Below, in pieces: positions 24,335 to 32,974 of a DNA stretch of 33,406 nt (its first letter is position 1; each line of letters opens with the position of its first letter). A model generated the notes under the pieces. That model was not told the DNA's origin. It was given only the letters and a program-made list of their open reading frames with translations, and made no database searches. The translations under genes were made by a program, and so were the position numbers. Origin of the DNA: an uncultured Pseudomonadota bacterium (GTDB taxonomy: Bacteria > Pseudomonadota > Gammaproteobacteria > Steroidobacterales > Steroidobacteraceae); the NCBI GenBank assembly GCA_903832085.1, contig CAIKZZ010000038.1:1-33406 (forward strand). Direction: 5' to 3'.

Positions 24335-26854
24335 ATGACTAGCCATGCTGACATCGCCAATCTCGACGCGCAGTGGACACTCACACATTGCACGGCCAAC
24401 GCGGTCATCGACCCGGCTGATCTGACCGCACACGCAAGCACCTGGCTCAAGGCGAGCTGCCCAGGCACGGTTGCGGCCACCCTACTCGATGCTGCCGTAC
24501 AGACAGGCGAACAACTGACGCAGTTAGACAGCCACGATTGGTGGTACCACGGTGTTTTCACACTGAGCCACGAGGCCGCCACCACTGATTGGCATTTAGT
24601 ATGCGATGGTCTTGCAACGCTGGCAGATGTTTGGTTAAACGGCGTGTTACTCGGAACCGCGGGCAATATGCACCGCCAGTACCGATTTAGGGTCGCACAG
24701 AGTCACCCGGGGAAAAACGATCTGCATATCCGTTTTCGGTCCGTTTCAGCTCACCTAGAAGCGAAGCGCGAACGTCCACGCTGGCGCGCTCCGATGCTGG
24801 TGCAACAGCAGTTGCGTCATATAAGAACTACCCTGCTCGGCCGAACTCCAGGCTGGTCACCTCCATATCCCGCGATTGGTCCTTGGCGCGCAATTCGGTA
24901 TGAAAGCGCCACACAGATGCGCTTGAGTAATGTGCGCGTCGTGGCAACTTTAAGCCATAACACCGGATTACTTGAGTTTCATGCTGACCTGCGTGGACTA
25001 AATCAATCAGCGATTGTCAGTGGTCGATTACGGCTGCAAGGGCATGGCATCGACCAATCCACAGATCTTGTCCAAAAAGGACAGACCGTACACGCCCGTA
25101 TCGCTATAGAGCAGCCAGCACTATGGTGGCCACACACGCACGGGGAACCTGCACAGTATGAGCCATCCGTGACGCTCACATGTGCCGCACCTAATACTGA
25201 GTCGATCACATTAGCGTTGCCTCCGGTGGGCTTTCGCTCTGTTGAAATACAGCACCGGGATGGCGACTTCGAAATCACTGTTAATCAGTTGCCAGTTTTC
25301 TGTCGCGGGGCCGTCTGGACGCCACCGCAGGCCACTACACTTTGCACGGATAGCACCACACTCAAAGAGCTACTAGGCAACGTTGCGCGTGCCGGCATGA
25401 ATATGCTGCGTATCAGCGGCGCGATGACCTATGAGTCGGATGCGTTTTATACTGAAGCCTCGCGCCTCGGAATATTAGTTTGGCAGGATTTCATGTTCGC
25501 CAACATGGACTATCCCGCAAGTCACCAAGAATTCACCGATGAGATTACTGAGGAAATTGTAGCGTTTGTAAATCGCGTTTCTGGGCAAGCGTGTCTCAGT
25601 ATATTGTGCGGCAATAGCGAGGTCGAGCAACAGGCTGCTATGTGGGGCGCGACCCGTGAATTTTGGGCTCCCGCCCTGTTCCATACGACGATCGCACAGC
25701 TATGCGCAAAGCACTGCCCTACGATCGCTTACTGGCCGTCAAGCGCTCATGGTGGCGCCTTCCCACACCAACCGAATAGCGGCACAAGCTCTTATTACGG
25801 CGTAGGCGCCTATCGCCGTCCAATAGGTGACGCGAGATCGTCAGGCGTACGCTTTACAACCGAGTGCTTAGGTATCGCAAACGTACCCGATCCCGATGAA
25901 CTTGCCGCCATCTCAATCGGGGAAAAAGTCATCGCGGGCTCACCTGCTTGGGCCTCCCGCTCACCGAAAGATCTAGGCGCTGACTGGACCTTCGACGACA
26001 TACGCGATCATTACTTACAGAGCATTTACCAAGTAGACCCTTTGGCACTACGCGCTCAAGATCATGATCGCTATATTGAACTCAGTCGCGCGATTTCGGC
26101 GCATGTGATGCAACGTACTTTTGCCGAGTGGCGCCGTAAAAATTCGGCTTGTCGTGGAGCTATCGTTTGGTTCCTAAAAGACCTGTGGCCATCGACAGGC
26201 TGGGGGCTACTTGCCCATAACGGCGCACCCAAAGCATGCTGGCATGCGCTCAGCCGCATCCTCCAGCCACAAGTTTTATTTATCACTGATGAAGGCCTCA
26301 ATGGCACCGCCTTGCATATCGTCAATGAAAAAGCGCTGCCCCTAACGGGCTTGATCACCGTAACTCTGTATATCAATGCTGAATTAGCGATACGCACAGC
26401 ATCCATGCAGATTGCCGTCCCAGCGAGGCAGACCAACGAAATATGTATCGAGTCGCTGTTTGACGAGTTTAATGACTTATCGCATTCCTATAAATTCGGG
26501 CCTGCTGCCATCGACCTAATTACTGCAACACTCCAGCAAGACACAGCGGGCCCACCGCTCTTGACGCTCTATCAACCGGCTGGGCCGTTGCTCGAGCGTT
26601 CAGACATAGGTCTGTCAGCGCAGATCGCAGCACTCGGCAAAACTCAGTTTGAACTAGTCGTATCGACTCGAGCGTTCGCCCACTCCGTACATATACATAT
26701 TCCAGGAATGACGCTCGCCGACAATCATTTTGATATGGCCCCTGGTGAAGTCCGCCGCATCGAGCTGCCTAGGTACGAAAAGCCTTTAAACGGGGCCGTC
26801 ACCGCACTCAATTCAGACCAAAAAGTCACCTTAAAGTGGCCTACGCATAGCTAA
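24335..26854 (+). CDS. Glycoside hydrolase family 2, beta-mannosidase-like
   Basis: An 839-residue protein built like GH2 beta-mannosidases: an N-terminal jelly-roll sugar-binding domain (WTLTHCTANAVIDPADLTAH, SCPGTVAATLLDA, VCDGLATLADVWLNGVLLGT), Ig-like domains, a TIM-barrel (MNMLRISGAMTYESDAFYTE, then LGILVWQDFMFANMDYP) and C-terminal beta domains. The candidate acid/base is Glu429 in LCGNSEVEQQ and the nucleophile Glu510 in TTECLG. The residue before the acid/base is Ser where GH2 enzymes have Asn. ATG 24335 has GGAG 6 nt upstream and follows the carrier gene by 34 bp; ATG 24323 is a poorer alternative. No signal peptide is seen, so it is probably cytoplasmic. Substrate unknown; its position between carrier and ligase suggests a glycosylated product or acceptor. 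Confidence 0.85.
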   Translation: MTSHADIANLDAQWTLTHCTANAVIDPADLTAHASTWLKASCPGTVAATLLDAAVQTGEQLTQLDSHDWWYHGVFTLSHEAATTDWHLVCDGLATLADVWLNGVLLGTAGNMHRQYRFRVAQSHPGKNDLHIRFRSVSAHLEAKRERPRWRAPMLVQQQLRHIRTTLLGRTPGWSPPYPAIGPWRAIRYESATQMRLSNVRVVATLSHNTGLLEFHADLRGLNQSAIVSGRLRLQGHGIDQSTDLVQKGQTVHARIAIEQPALWWPHTHGEPAQYEPSVTLTCAAPNTESITLALPPVGFRSVEIQHRDGDFEITVNQLPVFCRGAVWTPPQATTLCTDSTTLKELLGNVARAGMNMLRISGAMTYESDAFYTEASRLGILVWQDFMFANMDYPASHQEFTDEITEEIVAFVNRVSGQACLSILCGNSEVEQQAAMWGATREFWAPALFHTTIAQLCAKHCPTIAYWPSSAHGGAFPHQPNSGTSSYYGVGAYRRPIGDARSSGVRFTTECLGIANVPDPDELAAISIGEKVIAGSPAWASRSPKDLGADWTFDDIRDHYLQSIYQVDPLALRAQDHDRYIELSRAISAHVMQRTFAEWRRKNSACRGAIVWFLKDLWPSTGWGLLAHNGAPKACWHALSRILQPQVLFITDEGLNGTALHIVNEKALPLTGLITVTLYINAELAIRTASMQIAVPARQTNEICIESLFDEFNDLSHSYKFGPAAIDLITATLQQDTAGPPLLTLYQPAGPLLERSDIGLSAQIAALGKTQFELVVSTRAFAHSVHIHIPGMTLADNHFDMAPGEVRRIELPRYEKPLNGAVTALNSDQKVTLKWPTHS

Positions 26855-26990
26855 CGCGGGGTCGGTGGACGATGGCGGCACGACACAGCCCAAAAGTGCA
26901 TTTTGTGGCCTGTGTCTCATCGATGCGACATAATTAGTCCATAATTGGCCCCGCAGCTCCCGCTCACTCAGCGCGTTTGGACTATACAGA

Positions 26991-28172
26991 ATGACTCGCA
27001 GCACGACAGCACGCCCATTCGCAGAACTACTCGCCCTGACGCGCACGATTGCTCGTGAGGTTGCAGCGAAACATGCTGATAGCGTTGATCGCGACGCACG
27101 CTTTCCGAGTGAAACACTGGCGGCCTTAAAGGACGCCAAACTGCTCTCGACTTTGGTACCAAGCGCGCTTGGTGGAGACGGCGCTAGTCTCAGTGAACTT
27201 GCTCAGCTGTGCTCGGTGCTCGCAGAAGGCTGCTCCTCGAGCGCAATGATTTTGGCGATGCATCAAATCCAAGTCGCCTGTCTTGTCCGTCACGGTCAGG
27301 ATACGCCTTTTTTCCAAAACTACCTGCGTCTGATGGTAAGCAGTCAACCGCTCATCGGCTCGGTGACATCCGAGGTTGGCACCTTCGGCGACACACGCTC
27401 TAGTATTTGTGGAGTCGAGGTCGCAGGTGACCGGTTTACGCTAATGAAGAAAGCGACCACCGTATCCTATGGCGCCTATTGCGATGCGCTACTACTCACC
27501 TGTCGCCGCAACCCTGAAACCAGCGCAAGCGATCAAGTATTAGTCCTCGCAACAAAAGACGATTACCAACTAAAACAGACGACCGCCTGGGATACTTTGG
27601 GCATGCGCGGCACCAACAGCCCAGGCTTTGAGGTCCATTGCCAGGGTTCTGCTGAGCAGATCCTCCCCGGCGCGTATGCAGACTCATCTGCGATGAGCAT
27701 GGTGCCCTACTCGCACGTCCTTTGGTCAGCGCTGTGGCAAGGCATCGCCGCCGATGCGGTCGGACGAGCCGCAACAATGGTACGCGCCGAAGCACGCAAG
27801 ACGCCGGGGACTACACCGACTTCAGCAATACGTCTCGCACAAGTCCACAGCGATTTACAGGCCATGAAACATCATTGGCAAGCCACCGCCAATGAGTTTG
27901 ATCAGCTTGAAGCAACGGACGCCGGCCGTACAGAGCTTTTATCACTTGGCTGGGCCTTGAAATTTAACAACCTAAAGACAAGCTGCTCGGATATGGCGCC
28001 GCGCATTGTTCATCAGGCACTGCAAATCACTGGAATCATGGGCTATAAGAACGATTCTCCGTATAGCGTTGGCCGACACTACCGCGATGTTTTATCCGCA
28101 TCGTTAATGGTGTCCAATGACCGCATTGCAGCTAAGAGCGCCTCAATGCTACTTGTCTTTAAAGACACTTGA
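26991..28172 (+). CDS. Acyl-CoA-dehydrogenase-like flavoprotein lacking the catalytic Glu
   Basis: A 393-residue protein of the acyl-CoA dehydrogenase fold: an N-terminal helical domain (FPSETLAALKDAKLLSTLVP, LGGDGASLSELAQLCSVLA, then CSSSAMILAMHQIQVACLVR), a middle beta domain (IGSVTSEVGTFGD, FTLMKKATTVSYGAYCDALL, WDTLGMRGTNSPGFEV), and a C-terminal helical domain with LQITGIMGYKNDSPYSVG. At the C-terminus, where dehydrogenases have YRDxxxxxxYEG, this has YRDVLSASLMVSND, so the catalytic Glu is Val374; helix G, where isovaleryl-CoA dehydrogenase keeps its Glu, also shows none. FAD binding is expected. It may act on carrier-bound aminoacyl thioesters, perhaps as an N-oxygenase. It overlaps the ligase frame only if the TTG at 28169 is the ligase start. 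Confidence 0.82.
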   Translation: MTRSTTARPFAELLALTRTIAREVAAKHADSVDRDARFPSETLAALKDAKLLSTLVPSALGGDGASLSELAQLCSVLAEGCSSSAMILAMHQIQVACLVRHGQDTPFFQNYLRLMVSSQPLIGSVTSEVGTFGDTRSSICGVEVAGDRFTLMKKATTVSYGAYCDALLLTCRRNPETSASDQVLVLATKDDYQLKQTTAWDTLGMRGTNSPGFEVHCQGSAEQILPGAYADSSAMSMVPYSHVLWSALWQGIAADAVGRAATMVRAEARKTPGTTPTSAIRLAQVHSDLQAMKHHWQATANEFDQLEATDAGRTELLSLGWALKFNNLKTSCSDMAPRIVHQALQITGIMGYKNDSPYSVGRHYRDVLSASLMVSNDRIAAKSASMLLVFKDT

Positions 28173-28186
28173 GTAAATCATCATCC

Positions 28187-29110
28187 ATGACGACTGATCA
28201 CAACACAAACTTCGATCCTTATGAGTTTTATGCAGCCCTCGTTGCCCATAAACTCATCATACCTGTGGGAGTCCCGGGCGCGTTTGGCCGAAGTGCTATT
28301 TTCGAAGACATCCTCGAGCGCTTTAACGCGCTCGTCAGCGCACATAGCGCTGATGACGATGCGCAGATGATGACGTTTCCACCGGTCATTTCGCGGCAGT
28401 TACTTGAAAAAACAGGCTATCTTGATTCTTTCCCACACCTGTGTGGCACTGTCTTCAGTTTTAATGGCGACGAGCGCCAAGCACGTGAACTATCACGACG
28501 CGTCGGAGAAAAAGAGGACTGGTCGAATACTCAAAGCATGGGCGAACTCGTGCTAAATCCAGCAGCGTGTTACCCCGTGTATCCGACTTTCACTGGCATT
28601 TTACCGGTCAAGGGACGCACCGTGACGATGCTCCACTGGGTGTTTCGCAATGAGCCTTCAAACGAACCTACCCGCATGCAATCGTTCCGTGTACGTGAGT
28701 TTGTCCGCGCGGGAACCGAGGCCCAAGTAAGCTCGTGGCGCGACATGTGGCTGGAACGCAGCTTAGGAATTTTTGCAAAACTCGGCTTGCCTGCTCACTC
28801 GGATATTGCGACCGACCCTTTCTTTGGTCGCGCCGGTAAATTGATGGCAGATAGTCAGCGGAAAAATGAGCTCAAGTTTGAAATCAATGTCCCGGTGATT
28901 TCAAAAACTGCGCCCACCGCATGCTGCTCATTCAACTGCCACCAAGATCACTTCAGCACGCCGTTTGGAATCAAAACCCATAATGGAGATGTAGCCAGTA
29001 CTGCATGCGTCGGTCTAGGACTTGAGCGTATTGTGATGGCTCTTTTAAAGACTCACGGACTAGATCCCACAGGCTGGCCAGCAACTGTGCGCAAGCACTT
29101 ATGGCCATGA
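28187..29110 (+). CDS. Amino acid--[acyl-carrier-protein] ligase (SerRS-like)
   Basis: A 307-residue catalytic-core homolog of the zinc-dependent methanogenic-type seryl-tRNA synthetase that has no N-terminal tRNA-binding domain. Family members activate small amino acids (glycine or alanine in the characterised Bradyrhizobium and Agrobacterium enzymes) with ATP and load them onto a carrier protein, not tRNA. Class II motif 2 is FRVREFVRAGT, and motif 3 is GLGLERIVMALL. The zinc ligands of the family are present: Cys128 (AACYPVYP), Glu171 (VREF) and Cys274 (TACVGLG). With the alternative TTG start at 28169 these are 134, 177 and 280, close to the Cys131/Glu176/Cys279 I recall for the Bradyrhizobium protein. 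The TTG overlaps the dehydrogenase stop (TTGA); ATG 28187 is my choice but the TTG remains possible. Confidence 0.88.
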   Translation: MTTDHNTNFDPYEFYAALVAHKLIIPVGVPGAFGRSAIFEDILERFNALVSAHSADDDAQMMTFPPVISRQLLEKTGYLDSFPHLCGTVFSFNGDERQARELSRRVGEKEDWSNTQSMGELVLNPAACYPVYPTFTGILPVKGRTVTMLHWVFRNEPSNEPTRMQSFRVREFVRAGTEAQVSSWRDMWLERSLGIFAKLGLPAHSDIATDPFFGRAGKLMADSQRKNELKFEINVPVISKTAPTACCSFNCHQDHFSTPFGIKTHNGDVASTACVGLGLERIVMALLKTHGLDPTGWPATVRKHLWP

Positions 29111-30096
29111 ACAGCCTGCACAGGCTTAGCCATCTTGACAGCAAAACCTATATCCCTAGCCCACTGCATGGGGAGGCAATGGCATGGGTTGAGAAAAACT
29201 GTTACGTCGACGTTTTTATAGAACTGATCCATGCGCTGGGACTTGAGCCTCGCGCAGCGCTACCGTTTGTATTCACGCTCGACTTTCTCAACGACCAATG
29301 GACTTTTTTTAAGCCACCGCATCACGACCTGCAGCGGCTGTACGGAATTGACATCCAAGAGCTGAATGTCTGGCGTCCTCTGTATGAGCATGCACTCACT
29401 TATCAGGAGACGGGCGACCCAATTAGTACGGAGGCAGACTCATACTGGCTTCCGGACACTGCCGGAACGGATTATCGCCGCAACCATGTCAAGACAACCA
29501 TCATCATTTGCCACATTGACGCCAAAGCTCAAACCCTTGGGTATTTCCACAACGCGGGCTATTTTCAGTTAGACGGTGAGGACTTTCGTCATCTTTTCAG
29601 ACTGGACGTCAACAACGATCCTGCTTTCATGCCGTTTTATGCTGAAATTGTGCGACTGGCGCGTGCTACAAAAAAATCTCAGGTCGAAATTACGGAAATT
29701 TCTCTCGAGCTACTGCGCCACCATCTGACCCTTGTCGCTGCTGACAATCCCGTGTCACGGTTTGAAACGTACGTCATTGATCATTGCGAAAAGACCAAAG
29801 AACTCGGTATTGATTACTACCATGCCTGGTCTTTTGCAACGACACGTCAGCTTGGAGCTGCGTCTGAACTCGCAGCCGTCTACTGTGAATGGCTCACAGC
29901 ACAAGGACGGCTTGATTTAGTATCAGCAGCGGCTGACTTTCGCACGATTTCAACACTGACGAAGACCTTACTCCTGAAAATGGCACGCATTTATACCACC
30001 CAGAAAATATCAGACCTACGGCCTCTGTTTGTAGACATGGCAGAGGCCTGGAGTCGCGGCATACACACGCTATCAGCCGCTGTAACAAGGCAATAA
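29107..30096 (+). CDS. DUF1839 protein, possible papain-fold acyltransferase
   Basis: A 329-residue cytoplasmic protein of the DUF1839 family, which occurs beside amino acid:[carrier protein] ligases. The start overlaps the ligase stop (ATGA); ATG 29101, two codons earlier, is also open. No function is established. My reading is that the N-terminal half has the papain-fold pattern of BtrH_N/C39-like proteins: NCYVDVFIELIHALGLEP, with a helix-capping Cys32, then PISTEADSYWLPD, and HVKTTIIICHIDAKAQTLGY with His127 starting a strand and Asn149 (FHNAG) at its partner strand's end. BtrH moves an aminoacyl chain from a carrier protein to an amino group, so the same is plausible here. The C-terminal half is mainly helical. 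Last gene of the cluster. Confidence 0.78.
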   Translation: MNSLHRLSHLDSKTYIPSPLHGEAMAWVEKNCYVDVFIELIHALGLEPRAALPFVFTLDFLNDQWTFFKPPHHDLQRLYGIDIQELNVWRPLYEHALTYQETGDPISTEADSYWLPDTAGTDYRRNHVKTTIIICHIDAKAQTLGYFHNAGYFQLDGEDFRHLFRLDVNNDPAFMPFYAEIVRLARATKKSQVEITEISLELLRHHLTLVAADNPVSRFETYVIDHCEKTKELGIDYYHAWSFATTRQLGAASELAAVYCEWLTAQGRLDLVSAAADFRTISTLTKTLLLKMARIYTTQKISDLRPLFVDMAEAWSRGIHTLSAAVTRQ

Positions 30097-30164
30097 GCTC
30101 AACAGGTCGGCGCACCAAGAGCATAGCCACCACTCACGCATCAGTAACGCGAGTGCGCAGCCTA

Positions 30165-30599
30165 CTAACTCGCTCCCTGCTGGCGCGCAAGCCGAATCAG
30201 CTCCCGACGAGACTTCTTATCAGGGCGGCCCACACTGCGCGGCCGAGCGAGCGCAGCGAGCTGCTGACTCTCACGCCACCGCACCCCGTTCGCGATACTC
30301 GCGACCGATTCCACGTAGCAGGCGCGCGCCTCCGGTGCGGGCCCGCGCCTGAGGGGAATGTCTAGGACCTCAAGCTCTACTTTGCGCCCAGCCATATCGA
30401 GGATGAGCGCATCTCCGATCCCCACCGAGCGGGCTGCACGCACCCGTAGACCACCCACTTGAACTTTTCCAGCCTCTACCGCAGCCGCTGCCAGAGCGCG
30501 CGTTTTGTATAAGCGCACCATCCATAGCCAGCGATCGAGCCGTAATGCCTTTTCGGCATGCCCCAATTCCGCACCATCAGACACCCGACGAGTTGCCAT
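30165..30599 (-). CDS. hslR: S4-domain RNA-binding heat shock protein Hsp15 type
   Basis: A 144-residue S4 RNA-binding protein of the Hsp15 family. The S4 domain starts with LRLDRWLWMVRLYKTRALAA and AAVEAGKVQVGGLRVRAARS, then VGIGDALIL. The C-terminal tail is basic (GRPDKKSRRELIRLARQQ), as in Hsp15, which binds stalled 50S subunits carrying nascent chains after heat stress and aids their recycling. ATG 30599 has AAGG 5 nt upstream and is preferred to the in-frame start at 30662. It is divergent from kbl, with about 110 bp between, and convergent with the DUF1839 gene. Confidence 0.85.
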   Translation of the reverse strand: MATRRVSDGAELGHAEKALRLDRWLWMVRLYKTRALAAAAVEAGKVQVGGLRVRAARSVGIGDALILDMAGRKVELEVLDIPLRRGPAPEARACYVESVASIANGVRWRESQQLAALARPRSVGRPDKKSRRELIRLARQQGAS

Positions 30600-30669
30600 A
30601 TCCACCTTACCAAACCCACCAAGGCGACAAAGTGAGCGGTTAATTGCAATGCCTGCTGACAATTTTGCC

Positions 30670-30675
30670 TATACT
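30670..30675 (+). promoter_or_regulatory. Candidate -10 box of kbl-tdh
   Basis: TATACT, 5/6 of the -10 consensus, lies 35 bp upstream of the kbl ATG in the gap shared with hslR. The nearest -35-like hexamer, TTGCAA (30644-30649), is 20 bp away, longer than usual, so the call is weak. Confidence 0.3.
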
Positions 30676-30710
30676 TTACCCTCCACAGTACACCGTAGCA
30701 GCACTCTCGT

Positions 30711-31898
30711 ATGGACACTCATTTCTACTCGCGTCTGGAATCGGATCTGGCTGGCCTAGAAACGGCTGGCCTATACAAAACAGAACGCTTGCTCGGCTCT
30801 GCCCAAAATGCGGCGATCCGCGTGAATGGCCACGAGGTAATTAACCTGTGTGCCAACAATTATTTAGGCCTCGCCAGCCACCCAGCCATCCGTGAAGCGG
30901 CGCACCGAGCACTGGACCGCTATGGCTATGGCATGGCGTCCGTGCGTTTCATCTGCGGCACACACGATGTACATCGCGAGTTAGAAGCCAAACTCGCATC
31001 CTTTCTCGGGTTCGAAAATGCCATATTATATTCGTCTTGCTTTGATGCGAACGGCGGATTATTCGAGACGCTCCTTGGTGAGGAAGATGCCGTCATCTCC
31101 GACTCCCTAAACCACGCTTCCATCATTGACGGTATTCGTCTGTGTAAAGCACAAAAGTTTCGCTACGCGAATCGCGACCTTGCGGATCTGGAGAGCAAAC
31201 TAAAAGACAGCGCGAGCGCTCGGACACGAATGATCGTAACCGATGGTGTCTTCTCAATGGACGGCACCTTTGCGCCGCTATCTGAAATCGTCGATTTGGC
31301 TGAAAAATATCAAGCACTTGTCGTTGTAGACGACTCACATGCCACCGGATTTATTGGCGAGCATGGTCGCGGCACTCATGAGCGCGCGAATGTCTTAGGA
31401 CGAGTTGATCTGATGACCGGCACGTTAGGCAAAGCCCTCGGTGGCGCCGCTGGTGGCTATGTCGTCGGGAAACAGTCGGCCATCAACTGGCTACGCCAGC
31501 GCTCACGACCGTATTTGTTCTCAAATTCTGTGCCGCCAGTGATCGCCGCCACCACCTTGCGCGTACTCGACTTAATCAAAGACGGCGCCGCATTGCGAGC
31601 CCAACTCAATCAAAATGCAGTTCAATTCAGAGCCGGCCTTACGGCCGCCGGGTTCACACTCACACCCGGTACCCACCCAATTATCCCCGTGATGATCGGC
31701 GATGCAGCGCTCGCCGGAAAAATGGCAGATCGGCTATTGGGACTTGGCGTGTACGTCATTGGCTTTTCATTCCCAGTCGTCCCAAAAGGACAAGCGCGTA
31801 TACGCACACAAATGAATGCCGGTCATACTAAAGAGCAACTGGAACACGCGATCGCGGCGTTTACCACAGCTGGCCGCGAACTTGGCTTAGTGAATTAA
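30711..31898 (+). CDS. kbl: Glycine C-acetyltransferase (2-amino-3-ketobutyrate CoA ligase)
   Basis: A 395-residue PLP-dependent alpha-oxoamine synthase that splits 2-amino-3-ketobutyrate with CoA into glycine and acetyl-CoA. Signature segments are [60 protein letters not shown] and [18 protein letters not shown], the last holding the PLP-binding Lys. Length and order match E. coli Kbl (398 aa). Ten bases separate it from tdh, so together they form the threonine degradation pathway. If the neighbouring amino acid:carrier ligase uses glycine, the pair may also supply its substrate, but this is only suggested by proximity. Confidence 0.97.
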   Translation: MDTHFYSRLESDLAGLETAGLYKTERLLGSAQNAAIRVNGHEVINLCANNYLGLASHPAIREAAHRALDRYGYGMASVRFICGTHDVHRELEAKLASFLGFENAILYSSCFDANGGLFETLLGEEDAVISDSLNHASIIDGIRLCKAQKFRYANRDLADLESKLKDSASARTRMIVTDGVFSMDGTFAPLSEIVDLAEKYQALVVVDDSHATGFIGEHGRGTHERANVLGRVDLMTGTLGKALGGAAGGYVVGKQSAINWLRQRSRPYLFSNSVPPVIAATTLRVLDLIKDGAALRAQLNQNAVQFRAGLTAAGFTLTPGTHPIIPVMIGDAALAGKMADRLLGLGVYVIGFSFPVVPKGQARIRTQMNAGHTKEQLEHAIAAFTTAGRELGLVN

Positions 31899-31908
31899 GG
31901 GACGCACG

Positions 31909-32937
31909 ATGAAAGCACTCGTAAAATCAAAAGCGGAGCCCGGGATCTGGATGGCAGATATTTCCGAACCTAGCTACGGCCCAAACGATGTCTTGATCAA
32001 GATGAAAAAGACGGCGATCTGCGGCACTGATATGCACATCTGGCACTGGGACGAGTGGGCCCAGCGCACCATCAAAGTACCCATGGCCGTTGGCCACGAA
32101 TATGTCGGTGAAATCGTTGCGATGGGCACTGAAGTACGCGGCCTTTCAATAGGCGATCGTGTCTCGGGTGAAGGGCACATCACGTGTGGCCATTGTCGGA
32201 ATTGTCGCGCTGGTCGGCGTCATCTGTGCCGCAACACGGTTGGCGTTGGCGTCAACCGGCCGGGATGCTTTGCAGAACTCATGTCGCTGCCATCGAGCAA
32301 TGTCTTTAAACTATCGGACTCGATCACGGACGACATCGCCTCAATCCTAGACCCATTTGGCAATGCTACTCACACCGCGCTGTCCTTCAATCTTGTCGGC
32401 GAGGATGTGCTCATCACAGGCGCGGGCCCTATCGGTATTATGGCAGTCGCTATTGCTCGCTTTGTCGGATGTAGACATATCGTGGTGACTGATATAAACC
32501 CCTACCGACTAGAACTCGCCCGTCGCATGGGAGCCACGCGAGCCATCGATATCCGCACCGAGAGCATTGACTCAGCGATGAAAGAGCTAGGCATGGAAGA
32601 AGGCTTCGATGTCGGCTTAGAGATGTCGGGTGTACCGAGCGCATTCCGTGAAATGCTGCGCACGATGCACCATGGCGGCAGCGTCGCACTGCTCGGCATC
32701 ATGCCGGCGGACACCGGCATCCACTGGGATGAAGTGATTTTTAAGGGACTTGTAATGAAAGGCGTCTACGGACGCGAAATGTTCGAAACGTGGTACAAGA
32801 TGTCGAGCATGCTACAAAGTGGGCTCGACATCGCACCGGTTATTACCCACCGGCTGCCAGTCGCTGAGTTTCGTACGGGCTTTGAGACGATGGCCTCAGG
32901 CAAAAGCGGCAAAGTCATCCTCGACTGGACGGTTTAA
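31909..32937 (+). CDS. tdh: L-threonine 3-dehydrogenase
   Basis: A 342-residue zinc-dependent medium-chain dehydrogenase that oxidises L-threonine to 2-amino-3-ketobutyrate with NAD+, feeding Kbl. Catalytic zinc ligands are Cys38 (AICGTD) and His63-Glu64 (GHEY); the structural zinc site is Cys93, Cys96, Cys99 and Cys107 ([15 protein letters not shown]). The dinucleotide-binding loop [10 protein letters not shown] follows, and the [15 protein letters not shown] strand ends in an Asp that favours NAD+. AAGGGA lies 6 nt upstream of the ATG. Size and start match E. coli Tdh (341 aa). Confidence 0.97.
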   Translation: MKALVKSKAEPGIWMADISEPSYGPNDVLIKMKKTAICGTDMHIWHWDEWAQRTIKVPMAVGHEYVGEIVAMGTEVRGLSIGDRVSGEGHITCGHCRNCRAGRRHLCRNTVGVGVNRPGCFAELMSLPSSNVFKLSDSITDDIASILDPFGNATHTALSFNLVGEDVLITGAGPIGIMAVAIARFVGCRHIVVTDINPYRLELARRMGATRAIDIRTESIDSAMKELGMEEGFDVGLEMSGVPSAFREMLRTMHHGGSVALLGIMPADTGIHWDEVIFKGLVMKGVYGREMFETWYKMSSMLQSGLDIAPVITHRLPVAEFRTGFETMASGKSGKVILDWTV

Positions 32938-32974
32938 ACTTACCCACCCAAGCCGAGGCACTCACCGCCAAGCC

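Noticed and set aside
28169-28186. Six-codon N-terminal extension of the ligase from a TTG that overlaps the dehydrogenase stop.
   Set aside because: Not excluded, but the extension is Ser/Lys-rich with no family resemblance, and an ATG is available six codons later; kept as the alternative start only.
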